Assembly (NCBI GenBank): GCA_964469925.1
Contig: CAYXZL010000003.1
Span: 50,084-114,083 of the forward strand
DNA length: 64,000 nucleotides
Reading direction: 5' to 3'
DNA from: CAYXZL01 sp964469925
GTDB lineage: Bacteria; Patescibacteriota; Gracilibacteria; Absconditabacterales; Absconditicoccaceae
Below are positions 1 through 8,419 of the stretch, piece by piece. Below the pieces are notes generated by a model. The model searched no databases and was not told the DNA's origin. It was given only the letters and a program-made list of their open reading frames with translations. Made by a program: the position numbers and the translations under genes. Numbering within the stretch: the stretch's first letter is position 1; every line of letters starts with the position of its first letter.

Positions 1-300
1 CTCTTGGTTTTCTAGCTTGACAGTTTCGCCAGGTAAACCAATAATCCTTTTTATAAAGGCGTTTTGATTAATGGTTGGAACAAAGACGACGATGTCTCCT
101 CTTTGATATCCATGAAATCTAGGTGTAACTTTATCAACTATGAGTATGTCGTTTTCATGAATTGTGCTTGCCATACTCGACCCAACGACAGTGAAGGGAT
201 TAAATATAAAAAACCTAATAAAAAGGACAATACCACCTATAAATACCAAAAAGCTAACAATGTCAAATATCTCCCAAATCAACATCTTCAAAAATCTCAT
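1..300 (-). CDS. lepB: Signal peptidase I (C-terminal part outside window)
   Basis: Membrane serine protease that removes signal peptides from exported proteins. The visible 100 residues hold an N-terminal membrane segment (about residues 12-33), then the catalytic-serine box (VGSSMASTIHENDILIVDK, with Ala where most family members have Pro) and the second box FIKRIIGLPGETVKL, whose Lys would be the general base. The start is the first ATG after an open 5' stretch; no clear ribosome site precedes it. The gene runs off the left edge. It lies downstream of ssb but is separated from it by a terminator. It would process the many exported proteins encoded in this window. Identity is firm from the two active-site boxes. 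Confidence 0.93.
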   Translation of the reverse strand, partial: MRFLKMLIWEIFDIVSFLVFIGGIVLFIRFFIFNPFTVVGSSMASTIHENDILIVDKVTPRFHGYQRGDIVVFVPTINQNAFIKRIIGLPGETVKLENQE

Positions 301-348
301 GGAGAGTATAGATAGTAAAACAACAACGAAATACAGTATACTAATTTA

Positions 349-390
349 ACAAAAAAGCACAAGTTATAGACCGAAGTCTCACTCGTGCTT
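349..390 (-). terminator. Rho-independent terminator after ssb
   Basis: On the minus strand a long hairpin (AAGCAC paired with GTGCTT, then AGT with ACT, and an inner AGAC/GTCT capped by a TTCG tetraloop) is followed by six T. It closes the ssb transcript before lepB. Confidence 0.8.
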
Positions 391-436
391 TATATCGGAA
401 AGCTTGGTAGCGACATAGCAACAAAATAGTCTATTC

Positions 437-868
437 CTAGAATGGTATATCATCATCCTCTGCGGGAGAATTAACATCTTCGCCATTGGAACTATCATGA
501 TGCATTAAGCTATCGTCATCTCCACCTTCATCAGGACCTTTAGAGTCCAAAAAGATAAAGTTGTCGACAATGATCTCCGTTGAATGCTTTTCAACCCCAT
601 TGCCATCTTCCCATTTCCTCGTCCTCAATCTGCCCTCAATGTACAGTCTTTTGCCTTTGTGGAGATATTGACCCAATACATCTGCTCCTTTCCCATAGGC
701 AACGCACCTATGATATTCAGCCTCTTCCATCAGATTACCTTCCTTGTTTCTGTACTTCCTATTGGTAGCGATGACAAAATTAGCCACGGACGTTCCTGTA
801 CTCTCGATAGTCTTGATTTGAAGATTGGTTGTGGCTCTTCCAATAATCATTACCTTATTAAGATCCAT
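437..868 (-). CDS. ssb: Single-stranded DNA-binding protein
   Basis: 143-residue SSB that coats single-stranded DNA in replication, repair and recombination. The OB fold starts MDLNKVMIIGRATTNLQIK and continues with the usual ATNRKYRN, AEYHRCVAYGKGAD and GKRLYIEGRLRTRKWED segments. An acidic linker follows, ending DDDIPF, the canonical C-terminal tip that recruits partner proteins. The ATG at 868 was chosen because the family begins at MDLNK; upstream ATGs exist at 883 and 988 but add non-homologous residues. There are no TGA codons in this gene. It is divergent from the tRNA-Leu gene and followed by a strong terminator. Confidence 0.96.
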   Translation of the reverse strand: MDLNKVMIIGRATTNLQIKTIESTGTSVANFVIATNRKYRNKEGNLMEEAEYHRCVAYGKGADVLGQYLHKGKRLYIEGRLRTRKWEDGNGVEKHSTEIIVDNFIFLDSKGPDEGGDDDSLMHHDSSNGEDVNSPAEDDDIPF

Positions 869-1049
869 GTATCCAAATAACATGATAAAATTCACATAGT
901 CGAGCAAATACTCGAAAAAAAAGTAGTATTTTATACAATGAATGCAATTGATTTTCGCTAAGACATCCCTATAGTGCTGGACATGCATTGCAAAAAAGTC
1001 ACAATAGGCTTTTAGCTAATGAGCAGAAAAAGCATACGAAAGTCCCTTT

Positions 1050-1135
1050 GCCTGGGTGGCGAAACTGGTAGACGCGTCAGACTCAAAATCTGATGACCTT
1101 TGGTTGTGAGGGTTCGAGTCCCTCCCCAGGCACCA
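1050..1135 (+). tRNA. tRNA-Leu(CAA)
   Basis: Full cloverleaf with a long variable arm. The acceptor stem gcctggg (1050-1056) pairs with cccaggc (1125-1131); the discriminator is A and CCA is encoded (1133-1135). The anticodon loop ctcaaaa gives CAA, and the T-loop is ggttcgagtcc. The long variable arm and the anticodon both indicate a leucine tRNA. It is divergent from ssb. Confidence 0.95.
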
Positions 1136-1215
1136 CTTACAACAAAGACGAAAAGCTTCCCCATGGGAGGTGTTTTTTTGTTCAAATCAAAGAGAGTTAA
1201 TCGAGAAAAAGAGGG

Positions 1216-2328
1216 CTACGTATGGCGTGCTGTTCTTTTCTTAGAATGTATGGTTTTGGGAGAGGTATTGATGCGTCTAATAGAGAAAAAAAGATTAACA
1301 AGCACCAAAAGAACAATCACACTGAGGGCTGCCCATACGGGAAACATAAAAAATGAAGCTGACTGCACCAGTGTTTCTAAATCTTCGGAGACTCAAGTGA
1401 CTCATCCAATAGGATGATGTGTTAGTGCTAGATCGGCAAAGAAGTATCACTTATATCGAGGGAAAGCATCAAGGGAGAAGGTGATATTTTCTTGGTGTTG
1501 ATTCATGATAATTTTGCTTTGCTTATAGACTCACACAACATATCACAGTGTATTTTTTATGGTGAGAGTAGCATCTACGTTTTCATCCAAATCTCAGTGA
1601 TTATTGAGTCATACAACTATGGCAACCGATCACATGGGAGTTCTATGAGCATAGAGGAGAGGATTGTTACTGATGTTTTCTCAACGAGGAACGTTGAGCG
1701 GCTCTATGATACTAAGTGTCGAGTTTGTCGGTCATTCTACCATAACGTCAATAAAATGCCCTTTGCGTACAACAACATTAAACTGGCCTGTCGAAGTATC
1801 AGAATATCAGGGATTGAGAGAAAATACTAAACATCAATGGTAGATACCCACAGCTGATGGAGGCAATGAGAGAGTGGCATGGGTAGTAATAGTTTCATTG
1901 GGACCAATAGAAAAAGTATCGGCATATCCACTGACGTACTGTCAAAACCTATCAGTAAATTCGTTGCTCTTACAGGATTTTTTCTGAAGAGAGTCTACAG
2001 TATATGCACCATCAACAAATCACATCACAACCGTGGCGGGTTTGTCATTGTTGTTATACAAAGAAAGACAGATGTCCAAAGGCTCGCCAGGTTTGACACT
2101 CGTAGTTAGACGGTCTTCTTGGTTTGCTGTATTATTCGGATTACAAAACTTCAGTTGAACATTAGTTAAGTCAGCAGTTATACCCATTGGATCATCAATG
2201 GGTGCGGGTGGCTGTACGGTGGAGGTTGTATCGGCTAAAGCTATTCAAGAGAAACAAAAAAACGCTAAGGAAAACAATCACAATAAGACGGAAGAAGGAA
2301 ATAGCAAAGCTAGACGAAGTTTGATCAT
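1216..2328 (-). CDS. DUF916-like C-terminally anchored surface protein (third of paralogous run)
   Basis: 370 residues under code 25. A signal peptide (MIKLRLALLFPSS... ending ALA before DTTS) is followed by an extracellular region with PGEPLDICLSLYNNNDKPA and CKSNEFTDRFGQYV motifs, then FNVVVRKGHFIDVMVEG. A C-terminal membrane helix (FFMFPVWAALSVIVLLVLV) ends in a basic tail. The motifs C-K-S-N-E-F-x-D-x-F-G-Q-Y-V and F-x-V-V-x-R-K-x-x-F-I-D-V recur in the two upstream genes, so the three are paralogues. The layout (signal, Ig-like domains with a conserved FVDG, TM helix, basic tail) resembles DUF916/DUF3324 proteins, which accompany WxL proteins in Gram-positive bacteria. Family assignment is by architecture, not by a profile search. 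It is the last gene of the run and ends in TAG. Confidence 0.7.
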
Positions 2329-2400
2329 GCCACATAGCAAAATAAACGACTAAACCCACGTATAATGATCACGAAAACAAATACAAGAAACAGTAGTTTC

Positions 2401-3741
2401 TTACTGGTTTGCTGGTCCTAGAGAGTCGACACTATTGTGCATATTCTGTCATCACTGTAGCTGGTTTTGGCCGAGAAAAGTTGGTTGATTTCAGCCTCAG
2501 GCACTTTGTGGCTGATGAGAATCCGGAGGCACTTGTGAGTCAGCAAATGACTGTTGAAATCAAGATGGACCAAAAGCTCACGCAGTATTTCAAGGAAACA
2601 TCATGTTCTGAGGGAAAGAGTTCATTCAGTTTTTTTGCCTTTTTTTATGTCTCCAGATGATAACCACAAAGAGAACAAAGATGATGGCGATCAGCCATCG
2701 CCCAATACTGACACGTTTAGCTGTAGGCGTGTAACGGACAGGTTCAAGTTTTATTGTCTGTTTTTGTTTCATATCTTCCGTTACAAACTCGGACTCGAAA
2801 TTATAGCTTGGTGTATGGTCAACACTAGCCGAGATACTCATCAATCACTTGTACCACGGAAAGCTTGGTATTTCAAACTGAACGTCTTGTTTACCTCAGG
2901 CTTCTACTCTCATTTCTTTTGTTTGCTGCATGATTTCTCTTCAAAGTATTCAGTGCAGACGGATTGTGGTTGTGGTTTGCTGATCGACTTGTCCAGTATT
3001 GTTAAGTCATAAAGAAAGTAAAAGTTTACCCGAATCAACGGGGCGAAGAAAGAAGGGAGGGGCACTAAGGAGGTTGGTTGTCTGGTCAAAGCCACTTGGT
3101 ACACCAACACTAAAACCAGCCTCAAGTTGTCCATCGACAATTGCATCAATAAACTTTGCTTTACGCAAGACAATATCAAACAATCATGTTGGTTTTTGTT
3201 GTGCGTTGGGAACAAATACTTCCACTGCTAAACATCACAAAAGATGCCCCACATAGTCATCAGGCAAACGGAGAGTCGCCTGTTGTTTAACACTCGAACG
3301 TGGCGGTATCGTCACTAACTTATCGTACTTGCTAACATACTGACCAAACTTATCAACAAACTCATTACTCTTGCATGATCTCTTGCGCGTCGAATCGATA
3401 GTAATAGCTCCGTCTACAAAGTGAGTTTTGACTGCGATAGGACTCTTACTAGAATTGGTGAGGTTATAACATAGAGAGCGTGCAGCTCATTTTTCTAGTG
3501 TATAAGTAATGCCGTTGGTATTGCTCTCCACATCATCTGCACCTAAATCACAAAACTCTATATCGACAAAACCAAGAAGACTAACACCAGTATCATTGTC
3601 CTTGGGATTCTCTTCTTGTCCGTATCCAATGAGGGGAGAAAACGCTAGTATGCAGACAAGCATAGTGCGTATAAATATGGTGTTCACTGACTGGAGCTGC
3701 ATAAGAAAGGCGACGTAGAGTAAAGGTGCGAAATCTATCAT
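2401..3741 (-). CDS. DUF916-like C-terminally anchored surface protein (second of paralogous run)
   Basis: 446 residues. The hydrophobic signal region includes MLVCILAFSPLIGYGQ. An extracellular region follows with CYNLTNSSKSPIAVKTHFVDG, CKSNEFVDKFGQYV and FDIVLRKAKFIDAIVDG, then PWYKG and a C-terminal TM helix (WLIAIIFVLFVVIIW). Unlike its downstream paralogue, it has a cytoplasmic tail of about 60 residues rich in Gly, Gln, Asn and Pro. The ATG at 3741 overlaps the TAG stop of the preceding gene (ATGATAG), which suggests translational coupling and decides the start; ATGs at 3702 and 3663 would also keep the signal peptide. Ten or more TGA codons fall at Gly positions. Ends in TAA at 2401. 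Confidence 0.72.
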
Positions 3742-5084
3742 CAGATAGGAGTATTGGGATCCTGGAAACCACTAACTCATCATGGGGTCATGGGTGGGGT
3801 GTTTCATAATTGCGAGTTAGTTAGATTGTTGTTGATGGGTTGATTAACAATCGGTTGTGCAGATTGAGCCATCTGAGGATTAGTTTGGATCGACAGGTTA
3901 GTAGGTTGTATGGTGTTAGGGGGGGGTTGCATCATCTGATTAGCCACATTAGGAAGAAATCATCAGGGGTACATTCAAGGCTGTTGCATACGGTATTGCT
4001 GAGCATACATATTTTGATACATCTGCTGCATCTGTTCCATCATGGCCTGTCTTTTTTTCCTATGTCTCTTTATCAAGAGAATCATCGTCCTCCGAAGTGC
4101 AACCAAGACCAACAATGCAGCCACTATCCACCAAGGGAAGATGAAAATAGAGGTTGCAAAATGCACGCTCTGCGTTTTTCTCATCTCAGGAGTTATTTGT
4201 TCACTATCAAAAAGAAAGTTCGGCGTATAGTCAGCGGAAACACTGATGTCAAAACTCCCCTTGTACCACGGTAGTACAGCAGAAAAGGCAGCGATAGTGC
4301 TTTCTTTTCATTGAACATATTTGATTTGCGGAGTGAACTCGATCGGCTTGCCGAAAAGCGGTTTGATCTCACCCTTCAAGAGTACGTCTTGCGCTACATT
4401 GCCTTTATTGTCCAACTGCAAAGAAACGACGATTTCATCATTGGCTGTTTTTTTGACGTGCAGTTGCTTATTGTTAGAGATGCTTCACTCATCTTCAGGT
4501 TTAGAGACTTCAAGACCAATCACTAAATCTCACTTGACAAAAACATCAATAAATCTCGTACGCCCAACGACCACATCAAACATTCATCATGCCTGTTTAT
4601 CAATTACATTGTACATCAAACATCCCATAACCTGCCCTACATATCATAGGGGAAAAGAAAGTTTGGATGTGACTTTTTGGCTTTCTCAAGCTCATAGCGA
4701 CAGAGTGTCGCTATTGGGTTGGACATACTGACCAAAAAGATCTTTTTTGGCAGCAGAGTGACACACCCTAGAACCATTAGAGAGTCATCCGTCAACAAAA
4801 TTAACTTTCACGTCTAAGGGCTCACTGTAGGTATTAGTGACCTGGTAACAGAGGTTTACAGAGCTGTTTTCGTTGAGTTCCAAATAGATTTTTTTATCTT
4901 TCTTCGACCCAGTAGTATCATCACATTCGAAAAAATCTACTTTGATATATTGTAAAAACGTCCCATATTCAGCATGGCTTACAAGAGGCCTAAAAAAGAC
5001 GAGTGAAGCAATAACTGATAACAAAAAAAGTTGTGCCGACCTCTGCCGATAATGCGTAGAAGAATATGGTTTATGTTTCTTCAT
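3735..5084 (-). CDS. DUF916-like C-terminally anchored surface protein (first of three close paralogues)
   Basis: 449 residues. The signal peptide has a basic start (MKKHKPYSSTHYRQR) and the core LFLLSVIASLVFF, cleaved near SHA. The ectodomain carries CYQVTNTYSEPLDVKVNFVDG (21 residues, positions about 74-94), then LFGQYV, GQVMGCL, FDVVVGRTRFIDVFVKG and PWYKG, matching its paralogues. A TM helix (FPWWIVAALLVLVAL) precedes a basic, Met/Gln-rich tail of about 110 residues (MMEQMQQMYQNMYAQQ). The ATG at 5084 lies inside the end of the preceding gene (14-base overlap), which supports it over an ATG at 5165. The stop TAG at 3735 overlaps the next start. Confidence 0.72.
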
Positions 5085-6219
5085 GGGCTTTTGTCTTGAT
5101 AAAGTTCTTTCTGCTGTGGGTTCTGGTCTTTCTTCATTTGAGATAGTGAAACCACGCATGTACATTATATAAGATAATAATCAATAAAGCAAAAAAATAG
5201 ATCATCCGTGGAAATGAAAAGAATTGTTTGTGAAAAGGGAAACGTAATCGGGGCTGTCAAGTCAAGTTTTTGAGGGATAAATCGAGCGAGGAATCGTTGA
5301 GATAGAGAGAATAACGTCAGAACGATAAAAGGTTGATAGGCAGTTGGTGGCTAATAACAACAGAGGATTGCGGGGGAAGATCGTAGTCACCAGAAAAGTG
5401 TACTATTGTGCCAAAAGAAGACAGGGCTCATGAGCTTACAAACACAAAAGAAGAGTTTCAGGTATTGATGACCATATATTGTAAAAGAAAAGAGCGGGGA
5501 TTTAGTTTTGAAAGATGATAAAAGGAGTTCTTCAAAAGATTTTTCGCAGGCAAATTGTGAGGAAAAAGCATTGGATTGATAACAGATGTGTTGGTATCAA
5601 AAATAAGAGAGAATGGTCTAACCCTAACAAGATTGACGGTAAATAATCACATACGTTGTTTGGGACGGTGAGGTGGCACATATTCTCAGGCACGAATACA
5701 GCCCTCCACGTGTTCTATGTCTGCAAAGGTTTGAGGCTGTATATGAAAAAAAAACTGCTGGTAACTATGCCCACTGACCAACACTAAAGCAGTGTTTCAA
5801 GAAGCAAGTAAACTATTATGGTTGAAAATGGAGTAGTCATGGTCAAAGCCGGCTGCGTGTGAGCATTGTCACGGCAAGAGGTCTCATCAGTCTTGGGAGG
5901 CTCCGCTACTGTAATAACTGCCCAATGAGAGCAATACAAGCACTGGAGCCTGATCCTTGTTGTTTATTCACAAACAGAGTATCATAGGAAGGCCTGCTTG
6001 ATAGGTTTTGCGATAAGGTGCAACAATTCCGTACTGATCCTTGTTGTTACAGAAGTCGATCGATACATGGGAAAAGTCAGCAAGATTGCCCGTATAGGTA
6101 GGAGAGGCATAGTATGATGCAGCTCAAGAATCAACAAAAGACGCTCGAAGAGGGAGAGAGTAAAATAAACCAAGTACAGTGAAAACCAAGCCACAAACCC
6201 TGGATATATTATTTCTCAT
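5071..6219 (-). CDS. Divergent DUF916-like membrane-anchored surface protein
   Basis: 382 residues. The signal peptide starts MRNNISRVCGLVFTVLG, and a cleavage site after LRA is likely. The ectodomain (residues about 30-345) has only loose similarity to the three downstream paralogues: a Cys early (SIDFCNNKD), an HVEGCIRAGEYV segment near the middle, and proline-bounded beta-rich segments. A C-terminal TM helix (MIYFFALLIIILYNV) is followed by a basic tail (KGRKTRTHSRKN). It overlaps the next gene by 14 bases, so the four genes are probably one transcript. A terminator lies between it and the upstream WxL-like gene, so it may have its own promoter or depend on read-through. Ends in TAA. Confidence 0.62.
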
Positions 6220-6274
6220 AGAGAAAAACCACCAATTATCTTCTAAAGCCCAAACCAGGATATATAAAAGCAAA

Positions 6275-6313
6275 AAAGAATGCAAAAGAAAGGAGGCTCT
6301 AACGCCTCCTTTC
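6275..6313 (-). terminator. Strong Rho-independent terminator after the WxL-like gene
   Basis: On the minus strand a perfect 10-bp stem (gaaaggaggc with gcctcctttc, 6-base loop) is followed by a T-rich run (ttttgcattctttttt). It sits between the WxL-like gene and the four-gene anchored-protein run and could set their relative expression. Confidence 0.85.
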
Positions 6314-6355
6314 GTATACAATTGCGTAACTTTTGATACATAGATTGTCTACAAC

Positions 6356-6988
6356 CTAGAATGAGACAGTAATCGTTCCGCGGTAGGTGTCTGGTACAAC
6401 TCAACCAGGTATGTCGAGAGCGACACCAGGAACCAATCTCCATGTTCCGATAGCATTATCAGCAGCATTATAGGTTCTCGTAAGAACTGCTTGTGATTGG
6501 GTAGCTAAGAACGCTGTAGAGGAGAACGCTTCCGCTGTAACATAATCAGAGTCTGAACCATCTACCTGAGTAAGGTTGGCACTGGTATCGTCGTTACCAG
6601 CAGCTTGTGTGATTTTCATCTCCACATCACCATTTCCATTACCGTCTACGACAGAATCGTTACTCGCAGCAGGAGTCAAAACCTTTCCTTGACTAGCTCC
6701 ACTGAGTGCATCAAAGGCAAGAGAAACCTGCCAGATTGTACCAGTGCTACCACAGCTACCCTGTGTGTCTGTAACAGTGATACCATTACCCCATGATCCA
6801 GGAAGGTCGGTTTGTTCGGTTAGACTGGTTTGACTAGTACCGAAGTCGAGATCGGCGACGGTGACTTGAAGGTTTCATGAACCACAGTCAATACCTAAAG
6901 TAGCATCAGATGTTGCTCCGTTGACATAAGACACAACACCACAGACACCAAGTGCGAGCAAAGAAATTGCCCCAAGAGTTTTCTTCAT
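6356..6988 (-). CDS. Secreted WxL-like surface protein 1
   Basis: 210 residues. The signal peptide MKKTLGAISLLALGVCGVV is cleaved near VNGA. The mature protein is a small beta-rich domain with a cysteine pair (DCGSGN and GSCGST), a first tryptophan motif IWQVSLAFDAL and a C-terminal motif TWRLVPGVALDIPGG ending DTYRGTITVSF. The W-R-L with a following hydrophobic/proline stretch and a C-terminal beta strand matches the plan of WxL domains, which bind peptidoglycan non-covalently. Two TGA codons fill Gly positions (CGS-G-N and IPG-G-V). A consensus promoter lies about 100 bases upstream and a strong terminator follows. The call rests on motif plan and neighbours; no profile search was possible. 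Confidence 0.65.
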
Positions 6989-7095
6989 GATAGTAAGAGT
7001 ATAGAGTAAATAAAACAATTTACCACAACCTGATATGCAAAGTATGCAGTGTGACACGGTATTGCATAGCGTTAGGTTTCACTATGACATACAAG

Positions 7096-7124
7096 AGTAT
7101 AGGAAACACATAAACAGATGTCAA
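7096..7124 (-). promoter_or_regulatory. Sigma-70-type promoter of WxL-like gene 1
   Basis: TTGACA, 17-base spacer, TATACT on the minus strand, just after the TAG stop of the upstream WxL-like gene. Predicted start near 7089 gives a leader of about 100 bases. Confidence 0.8.
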
Positions 7125-7135
7125 ATTTTTTACTA

Positions 7136-7798
7136 CTATCACTCATTAATATACAAAAACATATCTCATTGATAAGAACCAATTGGAATATAAGGAGGAA
7201 TCTCCAATATAATGTCTGGGACAAACTCCCACTGACCAATACCAGCATCCAACTCGTCAGCAGCTCTTGAGATGAGTGGTAACGATTGGTCTCCTATGAC
7301 AGTTTGGTTGTCATATCAGCGGACTTTAACTGACCATGTGCTCGGTCATGCAAGTTGTGTGAGTTGAGAGCTCTCCAAGGCAGATCACGAAGAGGTGTGA
7401 ATGCTGATTGTAACATTGATGACGTCGCCAACTCATGCGTAGTCAGCAACCCCAGTGACGTAGAGGTACTGTGTTCAACTGGAGGCATACATGTTTCCAA
7501 ATCATATAGAAATATCCCAGATGTCTCCATCTTCATCAATATCTTCATTACAATTGGACTTCGTATCACTGATCACGATACCACTACCTTCAGCACTATT
7601 GAGCCAATATCAAGACAAGATGAGGTTTTCACTATAGGAGTTGACAACAGTACCAAAGGTGACATCGTGAGCAATTACGCTAATGGCTCAGTCTTCACAT
7701 GAAACAGTGAGGTTACTGGTACTGATTGCTCAATACACAAAATATCAGAGCAGAAACCAAACAAAAAGAGCAAGCGATCAGAGTAACTTAGGAGACAT
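7136..7798 (-). CDS. Secreted WxL-like surface protein 2
   Basis: 220 residues. The signal peptide begins MSPKLLGSLALFVWFLLG, with cleavage near VYGA. Like protein 1 it has an early Cys (LTVSCEDG), a V-T-F-G-T segment corresponding to DLDFGTS in protein 1, an Asp/Glu-rich turn with Cys (SNCNEDIDEDGD), the tryptophan motif IWDISIGFG and the C-terminal motif QWEFVPDIILEIPPY. The W-x-L motif is less exact (W-E-F), but the spacing and the proline-hydrophobic ending match protein 1, so I treat them as paralogues. The ATG at 7798 is fixed by the signal peptide. Ends in TAG, 12 bases before the next promoter. Confidence 0.6.
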
Positions 7799-7875
7799 CA
7801 AGGTGCATGACAAAAGATATGAAACAACGACAAAACACATACGTTCTAATCATATACGACTAGAAAATCAATTAC

Positions 7876-7907
7876 AAAAAAGCACCCAGACAGTATTGTC
7901 CAGGTGC
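7876..7907 (-). terminator. Rho-independent terminator of the putative ncRNA
   Basis: On the minus strand an 11-bp stem (gcacctggaca with tgtctgggtgc, two wobble pairs, loop atac) is followed directly by tttttt. Confidence 0.85.
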
Positions 7908-8290
7908 ATGATTAGTACGTGCCAATGATACCTATCAGTTACTCAAGTCATTGTCCACCAATTGTAGGTGTTCTCTATAGCTTGTAATAAGATTTATGCA
8001 AGACTCTTCTCTAACGGAGTCTTCACAATACCGTTGAGCCGATCACGGTGCTGGTGTATAAGATGCACCTGAACGCAGTATTGATGTTCATGCAATAAAT
8101 CATACGATCCATGCCGCACCGACTGCAATAGACTTCCACAGTCAAACTTTGAGAGCGACAACAAAAGCTGCCAACGAGGAAACGCCTAGTGGACTATGCC
8201 AAAACGACTGATAGGGTGTCTTCCCAAAAGACATGGGTTAGCGTATTGGCTAAAAGCATGAACTCGGCACTGAAATTGTAAGTTGCATGC
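7876..8290 (-). ncRNA. Putative structured noncoding RNA of unknown family
   Basis: No convincing gene fits this 415-base stretch in either direction, even with code 25: the minus strand holds only 20-35-codon open frames. It is bounded by a consensus promoter and an 11-bp-stem terminator. It contains several hairpins: 8217-8233 (6 bp), 8121-8143 (5 bp), 8047-8069 (5 bp), 8000-8023 (7 bp) and 7956-7970 (4 bp). A 5' GTGCC near 8270 could pair with GGCAC near 7920 to close the whole molecule. Length suits tmRNA or RNase P RNA, but I find no T-loop motif or encoded CCA, and no GAGGAAAGUCC or ACAGAA core in the transcribed strand. Identity left open. Confidence 0.55.
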
Positions 8291-8296
8291 AATAGT

Positions 8297-8324
8297 ATTA
8301 TAGATCAAAAATACAATCTGTCAA
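8297..8324 (-). promoter_or_regulatory. Consensus promoter of the putative ncRNA
   Basis: TTGACA, 16-base spacer, TATAAT on the minus strand: both hexamers are perfect. This is the best promoter in the window, as expected for an abundant stable RNA. Confidence 0.85.
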
Positions 8325-8344
8325 ATAACTAGGGGCGATCTTTT

Positions 8345-8373
8345 TTGTCTTTCGCTGCTTTTATGACTATACT
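8345..8373 (+). promoter_or_regulatory. Promoter of the 1750-residue gene
   Basis: TTGTCT, 17-base spacer, TATACT on the plus strand. It is back to back with the ncRNA promoter. A small hairpin (acacc-aaga-ggtgt) followed by tttt lies at the very start of the leader. Confidence 0.6.
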
Positions 8374-8419
8374 TAGTGACACCAAGAGGTGTTTTGTACT
8401 TAATGCATGGTGATGTGTG

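Noticed and set aside
1140..1185. Terminator after tRNA-Leu
   Set aside because: cttccccatgggagg before a T run gives only a short, weak stem, and it lies at the end of a convergent gene; not convincing enough to list.
7876..8290. tmRNA or RNase P RNA
   Set aside because: No GGTTCRA T-loop, no CCA end, no tag frame in the usual place, and no RNase P core motifs in the transcribed strand. A short frame ending in Leu-Ala-stop near 7996 was noticed but is too far from the 5' end for standard tmRNA.
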